DNA of 64,000 nt, taken from Candidatus Berkiella aquae. Lineage in GTDB: Bacteria > Pseudomonadota > Gammaproteobacteria > Berkiellales > Berkiellaceae. How positions within the stretch are numbered: the first letter of the stretch is position 1; every line of letters begins with the position of its first letter. A program made the translations under genes and the position numbers. Below are positions 43,294-52,455 of this stretch, in pieces. The stretch covers positions 1,426,001-1,490,000 of the forward strand of contig NZ_LKAJ02000001.1 of assembly GCF_001431295.2 (NCBI RefSeq). The letters are read 5' to 3'. A model generated the notes under the pieces. That model was not told the DNA's origin, searched no databases, and saw only the letters and a program-made list of their open reading frames with translations.

Positions 43294-45486
43294 ATGGTTA
43301 AAATCAGAGATGAGTTGCCCAAAACTAGCGATGGCACTATTGATATTGAACAATGGGCAGCACGTATCGCAGTTAATCGCTCAGAAAATGATAAACAGCT
43401 ATTGTTGCAAAGCGCCATGTTGTCATTGGAACATGGAGGGCATCATCTCACCAGCGTCAATGAATCCTGCTTACGCCAAGGGCTTCTAACAGCAGAAGCC
43501 TTAGTCACTTTAGAACCTGATATTGCGACGTTGCTAGCTGCCGTTGTTTATTTTGCGGCGCACTATGGCGACTTAAGCATGGAAGACATTAAGTCATCGC
43601 TAGGAGAAGAAGTCGCAACGCTGGTCGCAGGTGTTGTGCAAATTACCACGCATACTCACCAAGCCAAAGGACATGGTCAATCCTCTCAACATGATAATTT
43701 ACGCAGAATGTTGCTGGCCGTGGTGGAAGATGTCCGTGTCGTCTTAATTAAATTAGCAGAACGCATTACTTCATTGCGTGCCGCTGCAACGCTTGAAAAA
43801 GAAGCGCGCCAACAACTCGCGATTGAAACCCGAGATATTTATGCTCCCTTAGCGAACCGCTTAGGGATTGGTCAAATAAAGTGGGAATTAGAAGATTTTG
43901 CGTTTCGTTATCTGGAGCCCGATGCTTATAAACATATTGCAAAGTTATTGGACGAAAAACGTCTTGATAGAGAAATTTACGTCAAAAATGTCATTCAAAC
44001 CATAAAATCCGCATTAGAAGCAGAAGATATCCAAGCAGAAGTGTCAGGTCGGGTTAAGCACATCTATAGTATTTGGCGCAAAATGCTGCGTAAAAATCTT
44101 GATTTTCAAGATATTTATGATGTAAGAGCCGTACGGGTATTAGTGCCTGAAGTCAGAGATTGTTATGCCGCTTTAGGAATTGTCCACTCGCTTTGGCAAC
44201 ATATCCCTAAAGAATTTGATGATTATATTGCAACACCTAAAGAAAATAATTACCGTTCATTGCACACGGCAGTCATTGGCCCAGAAGGGCGCACGCTTGA
44301 AATTCAAATTCGCACCGTGGATATGCATCAAGAAGCAGAATTAGGGGTTGCCGCGCATTGGCTTTATAAAGAAGGTGGTAAACTCGATCAAAATTATCAA
44401 CGCCGCCTCAATTCATTGCGACAAATTTTAGATTGGAGTGAGCAAGCAGAAGGCAATAATAGTGAAGAAGTCTTGCTTCAAGAAGTATTGGAAGATCGCG
44501 TCTATGTCTTTACCCCACAAGGGGATGTCATTGATTTGCCAAATGGTTCAACACCGTTAGATTTTGCTTATCAAATTCACTCTGAGCTTGGACATCGCTG
44601 CCGAGGTGCTAAAGTGAACGGCTCGATTGTTCCTTTGAACTATCAATTATCCTCTGGTGAGCAAGTTGAGATTTTATCTATCAAAGAAGGTAACCCAAGC
44701 CGTGATTGGTTAAATCCAGGCTTAGGCTATTTAGGAAGCGTTCGTGCTAGAGCAAAAGTCCATAATTGGTTTAAACGCCAAGCACGTGATCAAAACGTGC
44801 ATTATGGTAAAGAAATGATAGAGAAAGAATTTAAGCGAATGGGCTTGGAACAAGGCGGCCTGGGTAAATTGTTGCCCAAATTGGGTGTGAAATCGCTAGA
44901 AGATTTATATGCCTCGATTGGGGGCGGTGATTTACGGATGCAGCAGATTTTTAATTTGCTGCAACGTCATGAAGTGCCAGACGATGATGAGATTATTGCT
45001 CATGTGAGCAAATCTGTTAGCTCTGCATCGGAAGTGACTATTCATGGCGTGGGGAATTTACTTTGCCATTTTGGTGGGTGTTGTAAGCCGCTGCCTGGCG
45101 ATCGGATTGTGGGTTACATCACCCTAGGTCGTGGCGTGACCATTCATCGTCAAGATTGTATTCATATTTTAGAAAAACCTGAAGATCAAAGCCGTCTCAT
45201 TCAAGTTGATTGGGGCGAAACCATTAAGAATATTTATCCGGTTGATATTCGGATCTCAGCTTACGACCGACAAGGACTCTTGCGCGATATTACGTCGATT
45301 TTAAGCAATGAAAAAGTCAATGTGATTGCGGTGAATACCACAACCAATAAAAATGATAATATGGCGCGTTTAGTTTTAACCATTGAAATTTCTGATTTGA
45401 GTGGTTTAATGAATATTTTAAATAAAATATTACAATTACCCAATGTGCTTGAAGCAGAAAGGGTGCATGAGGCGCATAAGAAATAA
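43294..45486 (+). CDS. relA: GTP pyrophosphokinase RelA
   Basis: Synthesises (p)ppGpp on starved ribosomes (stringent response). At 730 residues it has normal length. The N-terminal pseudo-hydrolase lacks the HD motif (VVYFAAHYGDLS), so it should be a synthetase only. The synthetase domain is at ~240-350 (YDVRAVRVLV, KENNYRSLHTAV). TGS (~405-465), a zinc-finger-like HFGGCCKPLPGD and a C-terminal ACT domain follow. AGGA precedes the start, 9 bases after rlmD. In Legionellales (p)ppGpp works upstream of LetA/LetS, whose sensor homologue is nearby. Confidence 0.95.
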   Translation: MVKIRDELPKTSDGTIDIEQWAARIAVNRSENDKQLLLQSAMLSLEHGGHHLTSVNESCLRQGLLTAEALVTLEPDIATLLAAVVYFAAHYGDLSMEDIKSSLGEEVATLVAGVVQITTHTHQAKGHGQSSQHDNLRRMLLAVVEDVRVVLIKLAERITSLRAAATLEKEARQQLAIETRDIYAPLANRLGIGQIKWELEDFAFRYLEPDAYKHIAKLLDEKRLDREIYVKNVIQTIKSALEAEDIQAEVSGRVKHIYSIWRKMLRKNLDFQDIYDVRAVRVLVPEVRDCYAALGIVHSLWQHIPKEFDDYIATPKENNYRSLHTAVIGPEGRTLEIQIRTVDMHQEAELGVAAHWLYKEGGKLDQNYQRRLNSLRQILDWSEQAEGNNSEEVLLQEVLEDRVYVFTPQGDVIDLPNGSTPLDFAYQIHSELGHRCRGAKVNGSIVPLNYQLSSGEQVEILSIKEGNPSRDWLNPGLGYLGSVRARAKVHNWFKRQARDQNVHYGKEMIEKEFKRMGLEQGGLGKLLPKLGVKSLEDLYASIGGGDLRMQQIFNLLQRHEVPDDDEIIAHVSKSVSSASEVTIHGVGNLLCHFGGCCKPLPGDRIVGYITLGRGVTIHRQDCIHILEKPEDQSRLIQVDWGETIKNIYPVDIRISAYDRQGLLRDITSILSNEKVNVIAVNTTTNKNDNMARLVLTIEISDLSGLMNILNKILQLPNVLEAERVHEAHKK

Positions 45487-45488
45487 TC

Positions 45489-45530
45489 CGCCTTCGCTAA
45501 AGCTTCGGCGTGATTCAGCTACGCAGGACA
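45489..45530 (+). repeat. Short intergenic repeat (R3), copy 1
   Basis: The stretch beginning ccgccttcgctaaagcttc and containing gtgattcagctacg matches, with scattered differences, the reverse complement of 52456-52500 and, more loosely, of 49617-49664. The unit is about 42-45 bp and lies in all three cases between housekeeping genes. Confidence 0.5.
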
Positions 45531-45545
45531 AGCCCTCAAATGAGT

Positions 45546-45660
45546 AGCAGCGGTAGCTGCGATAGTTAATAGCCCCGGGTAAAACGAACGAGCCGTAAGG
45601 CAAGTGAGTGGAACCCGGGGTAAAAGCGCTCTCTCTAATCAGAACTGCGGTAGCAGTGAA
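45546..45660 (+). repeat. Three-hairpin intergenic element (R2), copy 1
   Basis: Three hairpins in a row: GCAGC/GCTGC with loop ggta (45547-45560), CCCCGGGT (45573-45580) with ACCCGGGG (45613-45620) enclosing a GCC-gtaa-GGC inner hairpin, and ACTGC/GCAGT with loop ggta (45644-45657). The central segment (aaaacgaacgagccg) is nearly identical to copy 2 at 52615-52722. It lies between relA and mazG. Confidence 0.7.
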
Positions 45661-45704
45661 ATAATGATTATTTCAGAAAATGATAACAACAGTGGTACCC
45701 CATA

Positions 45705-46478
45705 ATGAACAACAATCCCACCACCTTACTCCAAGAACTCCTCGATATCATGGCTAAACTTCGTTCCAAAGACGAAGGCTGTGCCTGGGATAGGGCCCAA
45801 ACTTTTAAAACCATTGTCCCTCATACTATCGAAGAAGCTTATGAAGTTGCCGATGTGATTGAACGAAATGCCTTAGCAGAATTGCCAAGCGAATTAGGCG
45901 ATTTGTTTTATCAAATTTTGTTTTATTGCCAAATGGCTAAAGAAGAACAACGTTTTTCTTTAACTGAAGTGCTTGCTGCATTAAAAGAAAAACTGATCCG
46001 CCGGCATCCGCATGTCTTTAATAACGAGCAACCCAAAGCGTGGGATGAGATTAAAAAACAAGAAAAACCCGATGCACCGCTTTTAGGTTCTATCCCGTCG
46101 CATTTTCCTGCGTTATCGATGGCACAAAAATTACAAAATCGTGCCGCAACAGTTGGCTTTGATTGGCCAAATTTGCACCCCGTTTTAGCTAAACTACAAG
46201 AAGAAATTAAGGAATTTGAAGAAGCCTTTGCTAATCATGATCAAGCCGCTATGAGTGAAGAGTTAGGCGATATTTTATTTGTCTGTGCCAATTTAGCAAG
46301 ACATGCCAAGCTCGATGCCGAGCAAGTCTTACGTTTAGCCAATCAAAAATTTACCCGACGTTTTCAGGGCGTCGAGGAGCAGGTGAAAGCATCAGGCAAG
46401 GCATGGGATGCATTTAGCTTAGAAGAGCTAGAAACTTTTTGGCATGTTGTGAAAAAAACGGAAAAAATCAGGAATTGA
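45705..46478 (+). CDS. mazG: Nucleoside triphosphate pyrophosphohydrolase MazG
   Basis: Hydrolyses NTPs and dNTPs to monophosphates. At 257 residues it contains two MazG domains: CAWDRAQTFKTIVPHTIEEAYE with the ELGDLFYQILFY metal-binding motif, and a second copy with KEEI/EELGDILFVCANLARH. Length matches E. coli (263). Located after relA as in E. coli. The ribosome-binding site is weak. A hairpin follows the stop. Confidence 0.93.
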   Translation: MNNNPTTLLQELLDIMAKLRSKDEGCAWDRAQTFKTIVPHTIEEAYEVADVIERNALAELPSELGDLFYQILFYCQMAKEEQRFSLTEVLAALKEKLIRRHPHVFNNEQPKAWDEIKKQEKPDAPLLGSIPSHFPALSMAQKLQNRAATVGFDWPNLHPVLAKLQEEIKEFEEAFANHDQAAMSEELGDILFVCANLARHAKLDAEQVLRLANQKFTRRFQGVEEQVKASGKAWDAFSLEELETFWHVVKKTEKIRN

Positions 46479-46505
46479 AAGGTTATAGCGTAAGGATAAC
46501 CTTTC
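46477..46505 (+). terminator. Hairpin after mazG
   Basis: GAAAGGTTAT (46477-46486) pairs perfectly with ATAACCTTTC (46496-46505) with a 9-base loop. It has no immediate T tract, although gttaatatttttt follows about 8 bases later. It lies between convergent genes. Confidence 0.55.
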
Positions 46506-46512
46506 GCCTGGG

Positions 46513-46821
46513 TTAATATTTTTTGCTTTTACTTACTTTTTTTGAATCATTATTTTCTTCTTGCGTTTTTATTCTTTTGGTTTCAATAACAGCTGCGCTT
46601 TCTATAGGCTCAATCTTGCTTCGTCTTTGGCTAGGTTTGCAAATGGGCGCGTTAGATATTGCTTCATTGTGCCTAGCTTGATCTAGTTCCCGTTGATAGC
46701 TAGGGAGAATGTGTTCTCCTGATGCATTTCCCATTTCGATTTGATGATCAAAATCTTCACCGGATACATTATTTAAGGCTTCATCACTTTTTACAAATTG
46801 TTGAGGGCCGGTGTACTTCAC
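46513..46821 (-). CDS. Small unrecognised protein with basic C-terminus
   Basis: A 102-residue hydrophilic protein with no recognised domain. The N-terminal half is acidic (SDEALNNVSGEDFDHQIE). The C-terminal third has basic clusters (PSQRRSKIEP, ETKRIKTQ, KKVSKSKKY) that could act in nucleic-acid binding or as a eukaryotic nuclear-localisation-like signal; both are guesses. A GTTCGAAT octamer lies 121 bases upstream. Low complexity makes the coding call less certain. Confidence 0.5.
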   Translation of the reverse strand: MKYTGPQQFVKSDEALNNVSGEDFDHQIEMGNASGEHILPSYQRELDQARHNEAISNAPICKPSQRRSKIEPIESAAVIETKRIKTQEENNDSKKVSKSKKY

Positions 46822-46966
46822 AGAGAGTCCTTATTTTTAACTTCTAAAAGTAAGGATTATACCTTGTTTAGGAATCAGGTCTATAACTAAATGGTTGTAT
46901 ATTTGTGATTATAGAAGGGATAGATCGAATTAAATTATAAAGTTCGAATATTGTGTGAAGCTTAGC

Positions 46967-46995
46967 CTATTCACCTCTGTGCAAGAGGTGAATAG
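46967..46995 (-). terminator. Hairpin after the 47010-48503 gene
   Basis: A perfect 12-bp stem (CTATTCACCTCT at 46967-46978 with AGAGGTGAATAG at 46984-46995) and five-base loop lies 14 bases past the stop. No T tract follows. It is probably a transcript end. Confidence 0.55.
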
Positions 46996-47009
46996 ACTTG
47001 ATGGTGAGT

Positions 47010-48503
47010 CTATCGCAGTTTTAAATGACCTAACTTTTCAGTCAGTGCATCTAAACTATGATCTTCTTCAGAGGGTTTCCAATATTGGCCTTTTTGACCC
47101 ACGAAATAACCTTCCTTCGCACCTAATTGTAGATGACGTTCCAGCCCTGGGACTAAGGCTTTTTTATAGTGTGCTTTACGTTCAGGAAAAGCAACTGGAG
47201 CTTGATCATCAAGCATTGCTCTATGAGGTTTAGGATCCAAATGTTCAAGATACTGAGGGTATTCAAAGTCTACATTCCAAACATCAGCGCCTCCTCGCAA
47301 AAGCACGCCAACCATATGTTGCTTATTATTGGGGATTCTTTTTATCCCTAAATCTTCAAACTCTTGACGAAGGTGATCGTCTAATTCGTGAAGATCTTTA
47401 GCGATCGGATGGGTTCTGCGACGAGTTGCTTTATCTTTGGCAACGGCCATTTTTTCGAGCTGTGCTCTTCTTGGTTCAAAGCCTGATACATGCCGCAGAC
47501 GTTCCTCTCTTCGTTCTTTTAGTTCACCTTCTTCATAAGGTAATATCGCATCTCTCCTAAGCATTTCCTCAGAGCTTAAAGCTTTAGGCATTTTGGCATT
47601 CCATTCTTCAACGCGTTCAACAATACCGGTGAATGCTTTGCCTCGGCTTGCAACATCGGCTAAACGCGCTTTTCTACCTTTCATGGTAGCATCCCAACTT
47701 GCAGAAGCTGCTAGCATATCGGTTTCTTTTAAAGTTTCAGCTTCCTGAATATTGGCAAATTGCAGTTGATAGGTAATGGCTTCGAGGCGTTTAGAATGTC
47801 TAGGATTCAGCATTTCTTTCACAAAACCATTATAGAGGCCTTGATAGCGAAGGGGTATCGCCGTTGGTTTTTCAGCGAGCTCTTTTGCTTCTTGTGCCGT
47901 TCTTTCAAGCGCAGCTAAGGATTCTTTAGCAATAGCTAATGGAGAAGTACTTGGCTCTGATGCATTACTGGTTGAAGCTTCTGATGCATTACTGGTTGAA
48001 GGTTGTGATAATTTTTCTAGTCTGGCAATGTCGTGTTTGGCTAGTTCCACCGTACCCGCGAGTTCAACGGCTTGCTTTCTTGCTTCTGCTTTTTCTGCAA
48101 ATTGCGCTTGCAGTTTCAGCATGGTTTGGATTACCAAGCCAGGGGTTAAAATAGGTTCCGAAATATGGGAACGAATTGTCTTAAGGAATCCTTGAATAAT
48201 GGCTTGTTTTTCTTTGAATTCAATATCTTTTAATTCAAAACTAGAGATATTTCGTGCAAGCTGTTCTGCCGCTTCATAAAGCTCAGCTTGTTCTCCTTCC
48301 TCGAGTGCTTCGTTACCATTTTTGAGTCGTTCTGCAAGCGCTTCAAGGTGATATAACCGATTATCGACGGGATGATAATCTAATAATTCTTCGGTTAATC
48401 TAACACGTTGTTTTGTGAATTTCTCAGGGGTGGTTAAAGGATCAGATACGCGGGTTGATTCAACTTCTTTTTCGTCGGAACTAGAAACACCATCCATACT
48501 CAT
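47010..48503 (-). CDS. Unrecognised helical protein
   Basis: A 497-residue hydrophilic, charged protein I do not recognise. It is mostly predicted helix with long Glu/Lys/Arg/Ala stretches, a short serine/threonine linker containing a doubled STSNASE motif (about residues 168-190, a 24-bp tandem repeat in the DNA), and a more structured C-terminal third with VGVLLRGGADVWNVDFEYP and GLERHLQLGAKEGYFVGQKG. No signal peptide or membrane helix. AGGAGA precedes ATG 48503. Its isolated position, lack of homologous neighbours and eukaryote-like composition suggest a host-directed protein, but this is inference. Confidence 0.65.
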   Translation of the reverse strand: MSMDGVSSSDEKEVESTRVSDPLTTPEKFTKQRVRLTEELLDYHPVDNRLYHLEALAERLKNGNEALEEGEQAELYEAAEQLARNISSFELKDIEFKEKQAIIQGFLKTIRSHISEPILTPGLVIQTMLKLQAQFAEKAEARKQAVELAGTVELAKHDIARLEKLSQPSTSNASEASTSNASEPSTSPLAIAKESLAALERTAQEAKELAEKPTAIPLRYQGLYNGFVKEMLNPRHSKRLEAITYQLQFANIQEAETLKETDMLAASASWDATMKGRKARLADVASRGKAFTGIVERVEEWNAKMPKALSSEEMLRRDAILPYEEGELKERREERLRHVSGFEPRRAQLEKMAVAKDKATRRRTHPIAKDLHELDDHLRQEFEDLGIKRIPNNKQHMVGVLLRGGADVWNVDFEYPQYLEHLDPKPHRAMLDDQAPVAFPERKAHYKKALVPGLERHLQLGAKEGYFVGQKGQYWKPSEEDHSLDALTEKLGHLKLR

Positions 48504-48827
48504 ATGTCAATCTCCTTAGACTTGTTATGAACTACAGCTTAGTTTTGAACTACCACCAAACAATCATGCACGAAGTCATAGCGGATGTCATTACGCAATT
48601 TAAAAATAATCTGAATAGGATGGATTATTATGTCGGGTTGAGAGGAGAGCCGGTTTTTATTTAGTTTAAAAAATAAGAACCGGCTAAAATGCAATTGGCA
48701 GTATTATAATCAAAGCAGATGATTTTTCGAGTAGGCGGCAAGCGAGTGAACCCCCAGGAGCGCACAAAAAGTGCATGACTGGGGTGAGTGCGTGCAGCCA
48801 ACAACCGCGAAAATTTATCTGCGAAGA
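48504..48827. other. 324-base gene-free region
   Basis: Between the divergently read ends of the unknown gene (start at 48503) and the LOG gene stop. The first half is AT-rich and must hold the promoter of the 48503 gene; I could not pick a convincing pair of hexamers. The second half is largely a hairpin repeat copy (48724-48815). Confidence 0.5.
48724..48815 (-). repeat. Hairpin repeat element, inverted copy
   Basis: Read on the minus strand it aligns with the 127-bp repeat unit through ttgttggctgcac, the hairpin, and cgcttgccgcct. The hairpin has outer arms CCCCAG (48784-48779) and CTGGGG (48757-48752), internal loops tca/ctc, inner arms TGCAC (48775-48771) and GTGCG (48765-48761) and a five-T loop. 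The outer ends are truncated or diverged. Confidence 0.75.
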
Positions 48828-49544
48828 CTAAAGGTTGGACATTAACTCACGCTCAGTTAATGAAGGTTCAGGTGATCGTTCGCGTTCACGATAAAAAGCT
48901 TGAATCGCTTCCACAATTTCTTCAGGCGTATCGGCGACAGAATAAAGTTCAAGATCTTCTTCACGAATGGTGCCTTCTGCAACCATTTGTGATTTAAACC
49001 ATTTAATTAAATCGCGCCAGAAAGACTCAACCGCTAATACCACTGGGATTTTACGTGTTTTTCCGGTTTGTACTAAGGCTAAAATTTCAGCAAGTTCATC
49101 TAATGTACCAAAACCACCTGGCATGACAACATAAGCGGAGGCGTATTTCACAAACATCACTTTACGGGTAAAAAAGTGGCGAAAACGAATGGAAATATCT
49201 TGATAATCATTCGCGATTTCTTCATTGGGCAACACAATATTTAAACCCACACTTAAAGAAGGGCCTTCTTGTGCGCCTTTATTTGCCGCTTCCATTAAAC
49301 CGGGACCACCACCTGAAACGACAGAATAACCTGCTTCTGATAAGGCTTTTGCCGTTTTAACGGTTAAATCGTACCAACGATGTCCAGGTTGTAAACGAGC
49401 AGAACCAAAAATACTGACAGACGGAGGGATTTTAACTAAACGTTCATACCCTTCAACAAATTCTGCCATCACTTGGAATATTTTCCATGATTCGCGAGCC
49501 ATGAGAGAATCGTTAACGGAAGAAATGCGGGATGCTTTGCTCAT
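48828..49544 (-). CDS. LOG-family (TIGR00730) Rossmann-fold protein
   Basis: A 238-residue member of the LOG family; related proteins are cytokinin riboside 5'-monophosphate phosphoribohydrolases or nucleotide hydrolases, often mislabelled lysine decarboxylase. The signature motifs are VSGGGPGLMEAANKGA (~75) and MPGGFGTLDE (~150). The start at 49544 has GAGG six bases upstream. The substrate is not predictable. It lies alone between repeat-containing intergenic regions. Confidence 0.88.
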   Translation of the reverse strand: MSKASRISSVNDSLMARESWKIFQVMAEFVEGYERLVKIPPSVSIFGSARLQPGHRWYDLTVKTAKALSEAGYSVVSGGGPGLMEAANKGAQEGPSLSVGLNIVLPNEEIANDYQDISIRFRHFFTRKVMFVKYASAYVVMPGGFGTLDELAEILALVQTGKTRKIPVVLAVESFWRDLIKWFKSQMVAEGTIREEDLELYSVADTPEEIVEAIQAFYRERERSPEPSLTERELMSNL

Positions 49545-49616
49545 GGTAGGCCTCATATTCTTTTTTGTTGATCTTATTTTACTATAACACAGCCTATAAG
49601 ACTTTCCAGCTTGTCC

Positions 49617-49664
49617 TGAGAAGCTGAATCCCGCCGTAGCTTAAGCGTAGGCGGACGGTTGCTC
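49617..49664 (-). repeat. Short intergenic repeat (R3), copy 2
   Basis: Contains a near palindrome, ccgcc-gt-agcttaagc-gt-aggcgg (49633-49656), and gctgaatcc similar to the other R3 copies at 45489 and 52456. A following stretch (ctcgctccttggcgcctagc, 49662-49681) resembles the right part of the hairpin repeat element. The rest of 49545-49790 shows no gene. Confidence 0.45.
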
Positions 49665-49790
49665 GCTCCTTGGCGCCTAGCCTGCCAACAATCTGTTGCG
49701 AGGAAATCTCGTCTGGGAAGCTTAGATTGCTTTGCTACGCTCGCAAAGACCCAATCATCATATATTCTTAATAAACCCTAACCGTCCGAG

Positions 49791-52436
49791 ATGCCCATGA
49801 ACGACCTCGATTCTTCTGCCGATTTTCACCAAGATATTCGCTTACTGGGTGAATTATTAGGTAAAACCTTGCGGCAACAAGTGGGGGAAGAACTATATGA
49901 AAAAATTGAAAATATTCGGCGCTTAGCGAAAGCGGTTTTTGATGGACAGCCTGAGCATATTCCTCAACTAAACGAACTCTTAGCACAATTAGCACCCAAT
50001 GACATGTTAGGGGTGGTGCGTTCATTTAGCCATTTCTTAAATCTAGCCAATATTGCTGATAACGTCCACCGTATTCGACGAATAAAATGGTATAGGCAGC
50101 ATTTGCAATCGGCGATTCAACCTGGCTCACTTAAAGCCATCTTCTTGAACTTACAAAAGCATCAAATATCGCAAGAAGCGATCCAAAGTGCGATTGCTGA
50201 TCTGAAGATAGATTTAGTATTAACAGCGCACCCCACAGAAGTTATGCGCCGAACTATTATTCAGAAATTCGATCGCATCGCTCATTACATGGAACAAACC
50301 GAAGATAAAGCTAATGCGGTTGATGGCATTTACCGAGAGATAACCGCTATTTGGCAAACCGATGAGATCAGAAGCCGAAGGCCCACACCGTTAGATGAAG
50401 CCAAATGGGGCTTTGCGGTGATTGAAAGCAGTTTATGGCATGCCTTACCTGAATTTTTAAGAGAGTTCGATCAGGCACTATTAAAATGGGCAAATCAGCG
50501 TTTACCTTTAACTGCCGCACCTATACGATTTAGTTCGTGGATAGGTGGGGATAGAGATGGCAACCCCAATGTCACGGCAAAAATAACAGAGCAGGTCTGC
50601 TTGATGGCGCGTTGGGTAGCGGCTGATCTTTATGAGCAAAACATTAATGATTTAAGCGCTGCGCTTTCAATGGAGCAATGCGATGAAACATTGCAAGCGT
50701 TGGTCGGTAATGAACAAGAACCTTATCGTGCCTTTTTACGTCCCTTAAAACGACAATTAGCACTCACCAAACGTTTCTTAGAAGATTCTCTTGCCAATCG
50801 CCCTACGAGTTCTGAAGATATTATCCTTGATAAACAAACCCTATTAGAGCCTTTATTGATTTGTTATCAATCGTTAATCGCCTGTCGTGCCAGACCCATA
50901 GCAGAGGGCGAGCTAACCGATTTAATTCGCCGCGTGAGTGCATTTGGGATCTGCTTGTTACCGCTTGATATTCGTCAAGAAGCAGCCAAACATACCTTGT
51001 TGCTTGATGAGCTAACCCAATCGTTAGGATTAGGCTCTTATGCGGCTTGGCCAGAATCACAAAGAATGGCCTTTTTACAAACAACCCTTGAACAAAGTAA
51101 ATTATTATTTACCCCTAATGTATCCTTAAGCGATGAGGCAAGTATTGTGTGGGATACCTTTAAAATGATCGCAAGACAATTGCCTGATTCATTGGGTGCT
51201 TATGTGATTTCGATGGTGCATGAACCCAGTGATGTCTTAGCGGTTTGTTTATTACAAAGAGAAGCGGGTATTGCAAACCCATTAAGAGTAGTTCCTTTAT
51301 TTGAAACGCAAACAGCTTTAATCAATGCTTCAAGCTGTCTTGAAGCGTTATTAAATAATGCTTGGTATAAAGCCTTTATCGCAGGTTATCAAGAAGTGAT
51401 GATTGGCTACTCTGATTCAGGGAAAGATGCAGGGATTTTGGCAGCCGGGTGGGCACAATATCAAGCCCAAGAACAATTAATCGCAACAGCCAAACAACAC
51501 CAGATCAAATTAACGCTTTTTCATGGCCGGGGTGGTTCAATCGGTCGAGGAGGGGCGCCAGCGCATGAGGCAATTTTATCATTACCGCCGGGAGCGGTGA
51601 TGGGGGGGTTGCGGGTAACAGAGCAAGGAGAGGTTATTCGCAATAAATATGGTTTACAAAAAAGAGCACGCCGTACCCTCGAAATTTATACCACGGCGAC
51701 CTTAGAAGCGATGTTATTGCCACAAGCAGAGCCAGAGCCTTCCTGGCGAGAGATGATGAAGTTAATGAGTGAAACAAGCTTCCAAGAATATTGTCGCATC
51801 GTTAAAGAAGATCAAGATTTTATGCCCTATTTTGAAGCGGTAACGCCTTTGCGTGAAATTGGCAGTTTAATGATAGGTTCAAGACCTGCCAGACGGCAGC
51901 AACACACCCATGATATTGGCAATTTGCGTGCCATTCCTTGGGTTTTTGCTTGGACACAAAATCGACTATTATTACCTGCATGGTTAGGCGTTGATGCAGC
52001 ATTAATGGCAATTATTCAACAAGGCAAAACCGATCTATTACAAGAAATGGTCGAAAAGTGGCCTTTTTTTCGCACATTGTTGAATATGATAGAAATGGTG
52101 TTGGTGAAAGCCGATTTAACGATTGCAACGCTTTATGAAAATCGGTTAGCACCCGATCAACAAGCAACAGCCACTCATTTACATGAAAAATTTTCTGAAA
52201 CAGTGAAATTATTAAAAACTGCTTTATCCTCTGAAACACTTTTATCGACTAATTCAACGTTACTAAGAACCATTAACTTACGTTCACCTTATTTATATCC
52301 GTTACATGCTTTACAAGCAGAATTATTATGGCGAGTTCGTACCCAATCATTACCTCTAGCAGAAGCAGAAATATTGCAACATGCGTTGATGGTGAGTATC
52401 TCCGGTATTGCCGCAGGCATGCAAAATACCGGTTAA
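49791..52436 (+). CDS. ppc: Phosphoenolpyruvate carboxylase
   Basis: Carboxylates phosphoenolpyruvate to oxaloacetate, replenishing the TCA cycle. At 881 residues it matches E. coli (883). Catalytic features: VLTAHPTEVMRRTI (~140, histidine loop), SWIGGDRDGNPNVT, FHGRGGSIGRGGAP (~585, mobile glycine loop), GSRPARR near 700 and the C-terminal MQNTG. The start could be ATG 49791 or the ATG two codons later. The upstream region holds a short repeat rather than a clear promoter. Confidence 0.95.
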   Translation: MPMNDLDSSADFHQDIRLLGELLGKTLRQQVGEELYEKIENIRRLAKAVFDGQPEHIPQLNELLAQLAPNDMLGVVRSFSHFLNLANIADNVHRIRRIKWYRQHLQSAIQPGSLKAIFLNLQKHQISQEAIQSAIADLKIDLVLTAHPTEVMRRTIIQKFDRIAHYMEQTEDKANAVDGIYREITAIWQTDEIRSRRPTPLDEAKWGFAVIESSLWHALPEFLREFDQALLKWANQRLPLTAAPIRFSSWIGGDRDGNPNVTAKITEQVCLMARWVAADLYEQNINDLSAALSMEQCDETLQALVGNEQEPYRAFLRPLKRQLALTKRFLEDSLANRPTSSEDIILDKQTLLEPLLICYQSLIACRARPIAEGELTDLIRRVSAFGICLLPLDIRQEAAKHTLLLDELTQSLGLGSYAAWPESQRMAFLQTTLEQSKLLFTPNVSLSDEASIVWDTFKMIARQLPDSLGAYVISMVHEPSDVLAVCLLQREAGIANPLRVVPLFETQTALINASSCLEALLNNAWYKAFIAGYQEVMIGYSDSGKDAGILAAGWAQYQAQEQLIATAKQHQIKLTLFHGRGGSIGRGGAPAHEAILSLPPGAVMGGLRVTEQGEVIRNKYGLQKRARRTLEIYTTATLEAMLLPQAEPEPSWREMMKLMSETSFQEYCRIVKEDQDFMPYFEAVTPLREIGSLMIGSRPARRQQHTHDIGNLRAIPWVFAWTQNRLLLPAWLGVDAALMAIIQQGKTDLLQEMVEKWPFFRTLLNMIEMVLVKADLTIATLYENRLAPDQQATATHLHEKFSETVKLLKTALSSETLLSTNSTLLRTINLRSPYLYPLHALQAELLWRVRTQSLPLAEAEILQHALMVSISGIAAGMQNTG

Positions 52437-52455
52437 AATAAGTGCTTTCTGCGTT

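Noticed and set aside
45487-45704. tRNA or other known RNA gene between relA and mazG
   Set aside because: Hairpins are present, but no cloverleaf or known conserved RNA motif could be fitted.
46955-47233. 92-codon open frame on the plus strand
   Set aside because: Lies across the terminator hairpin and antisense to the end of the 47010-48503 gene; no ribosome-binding site.
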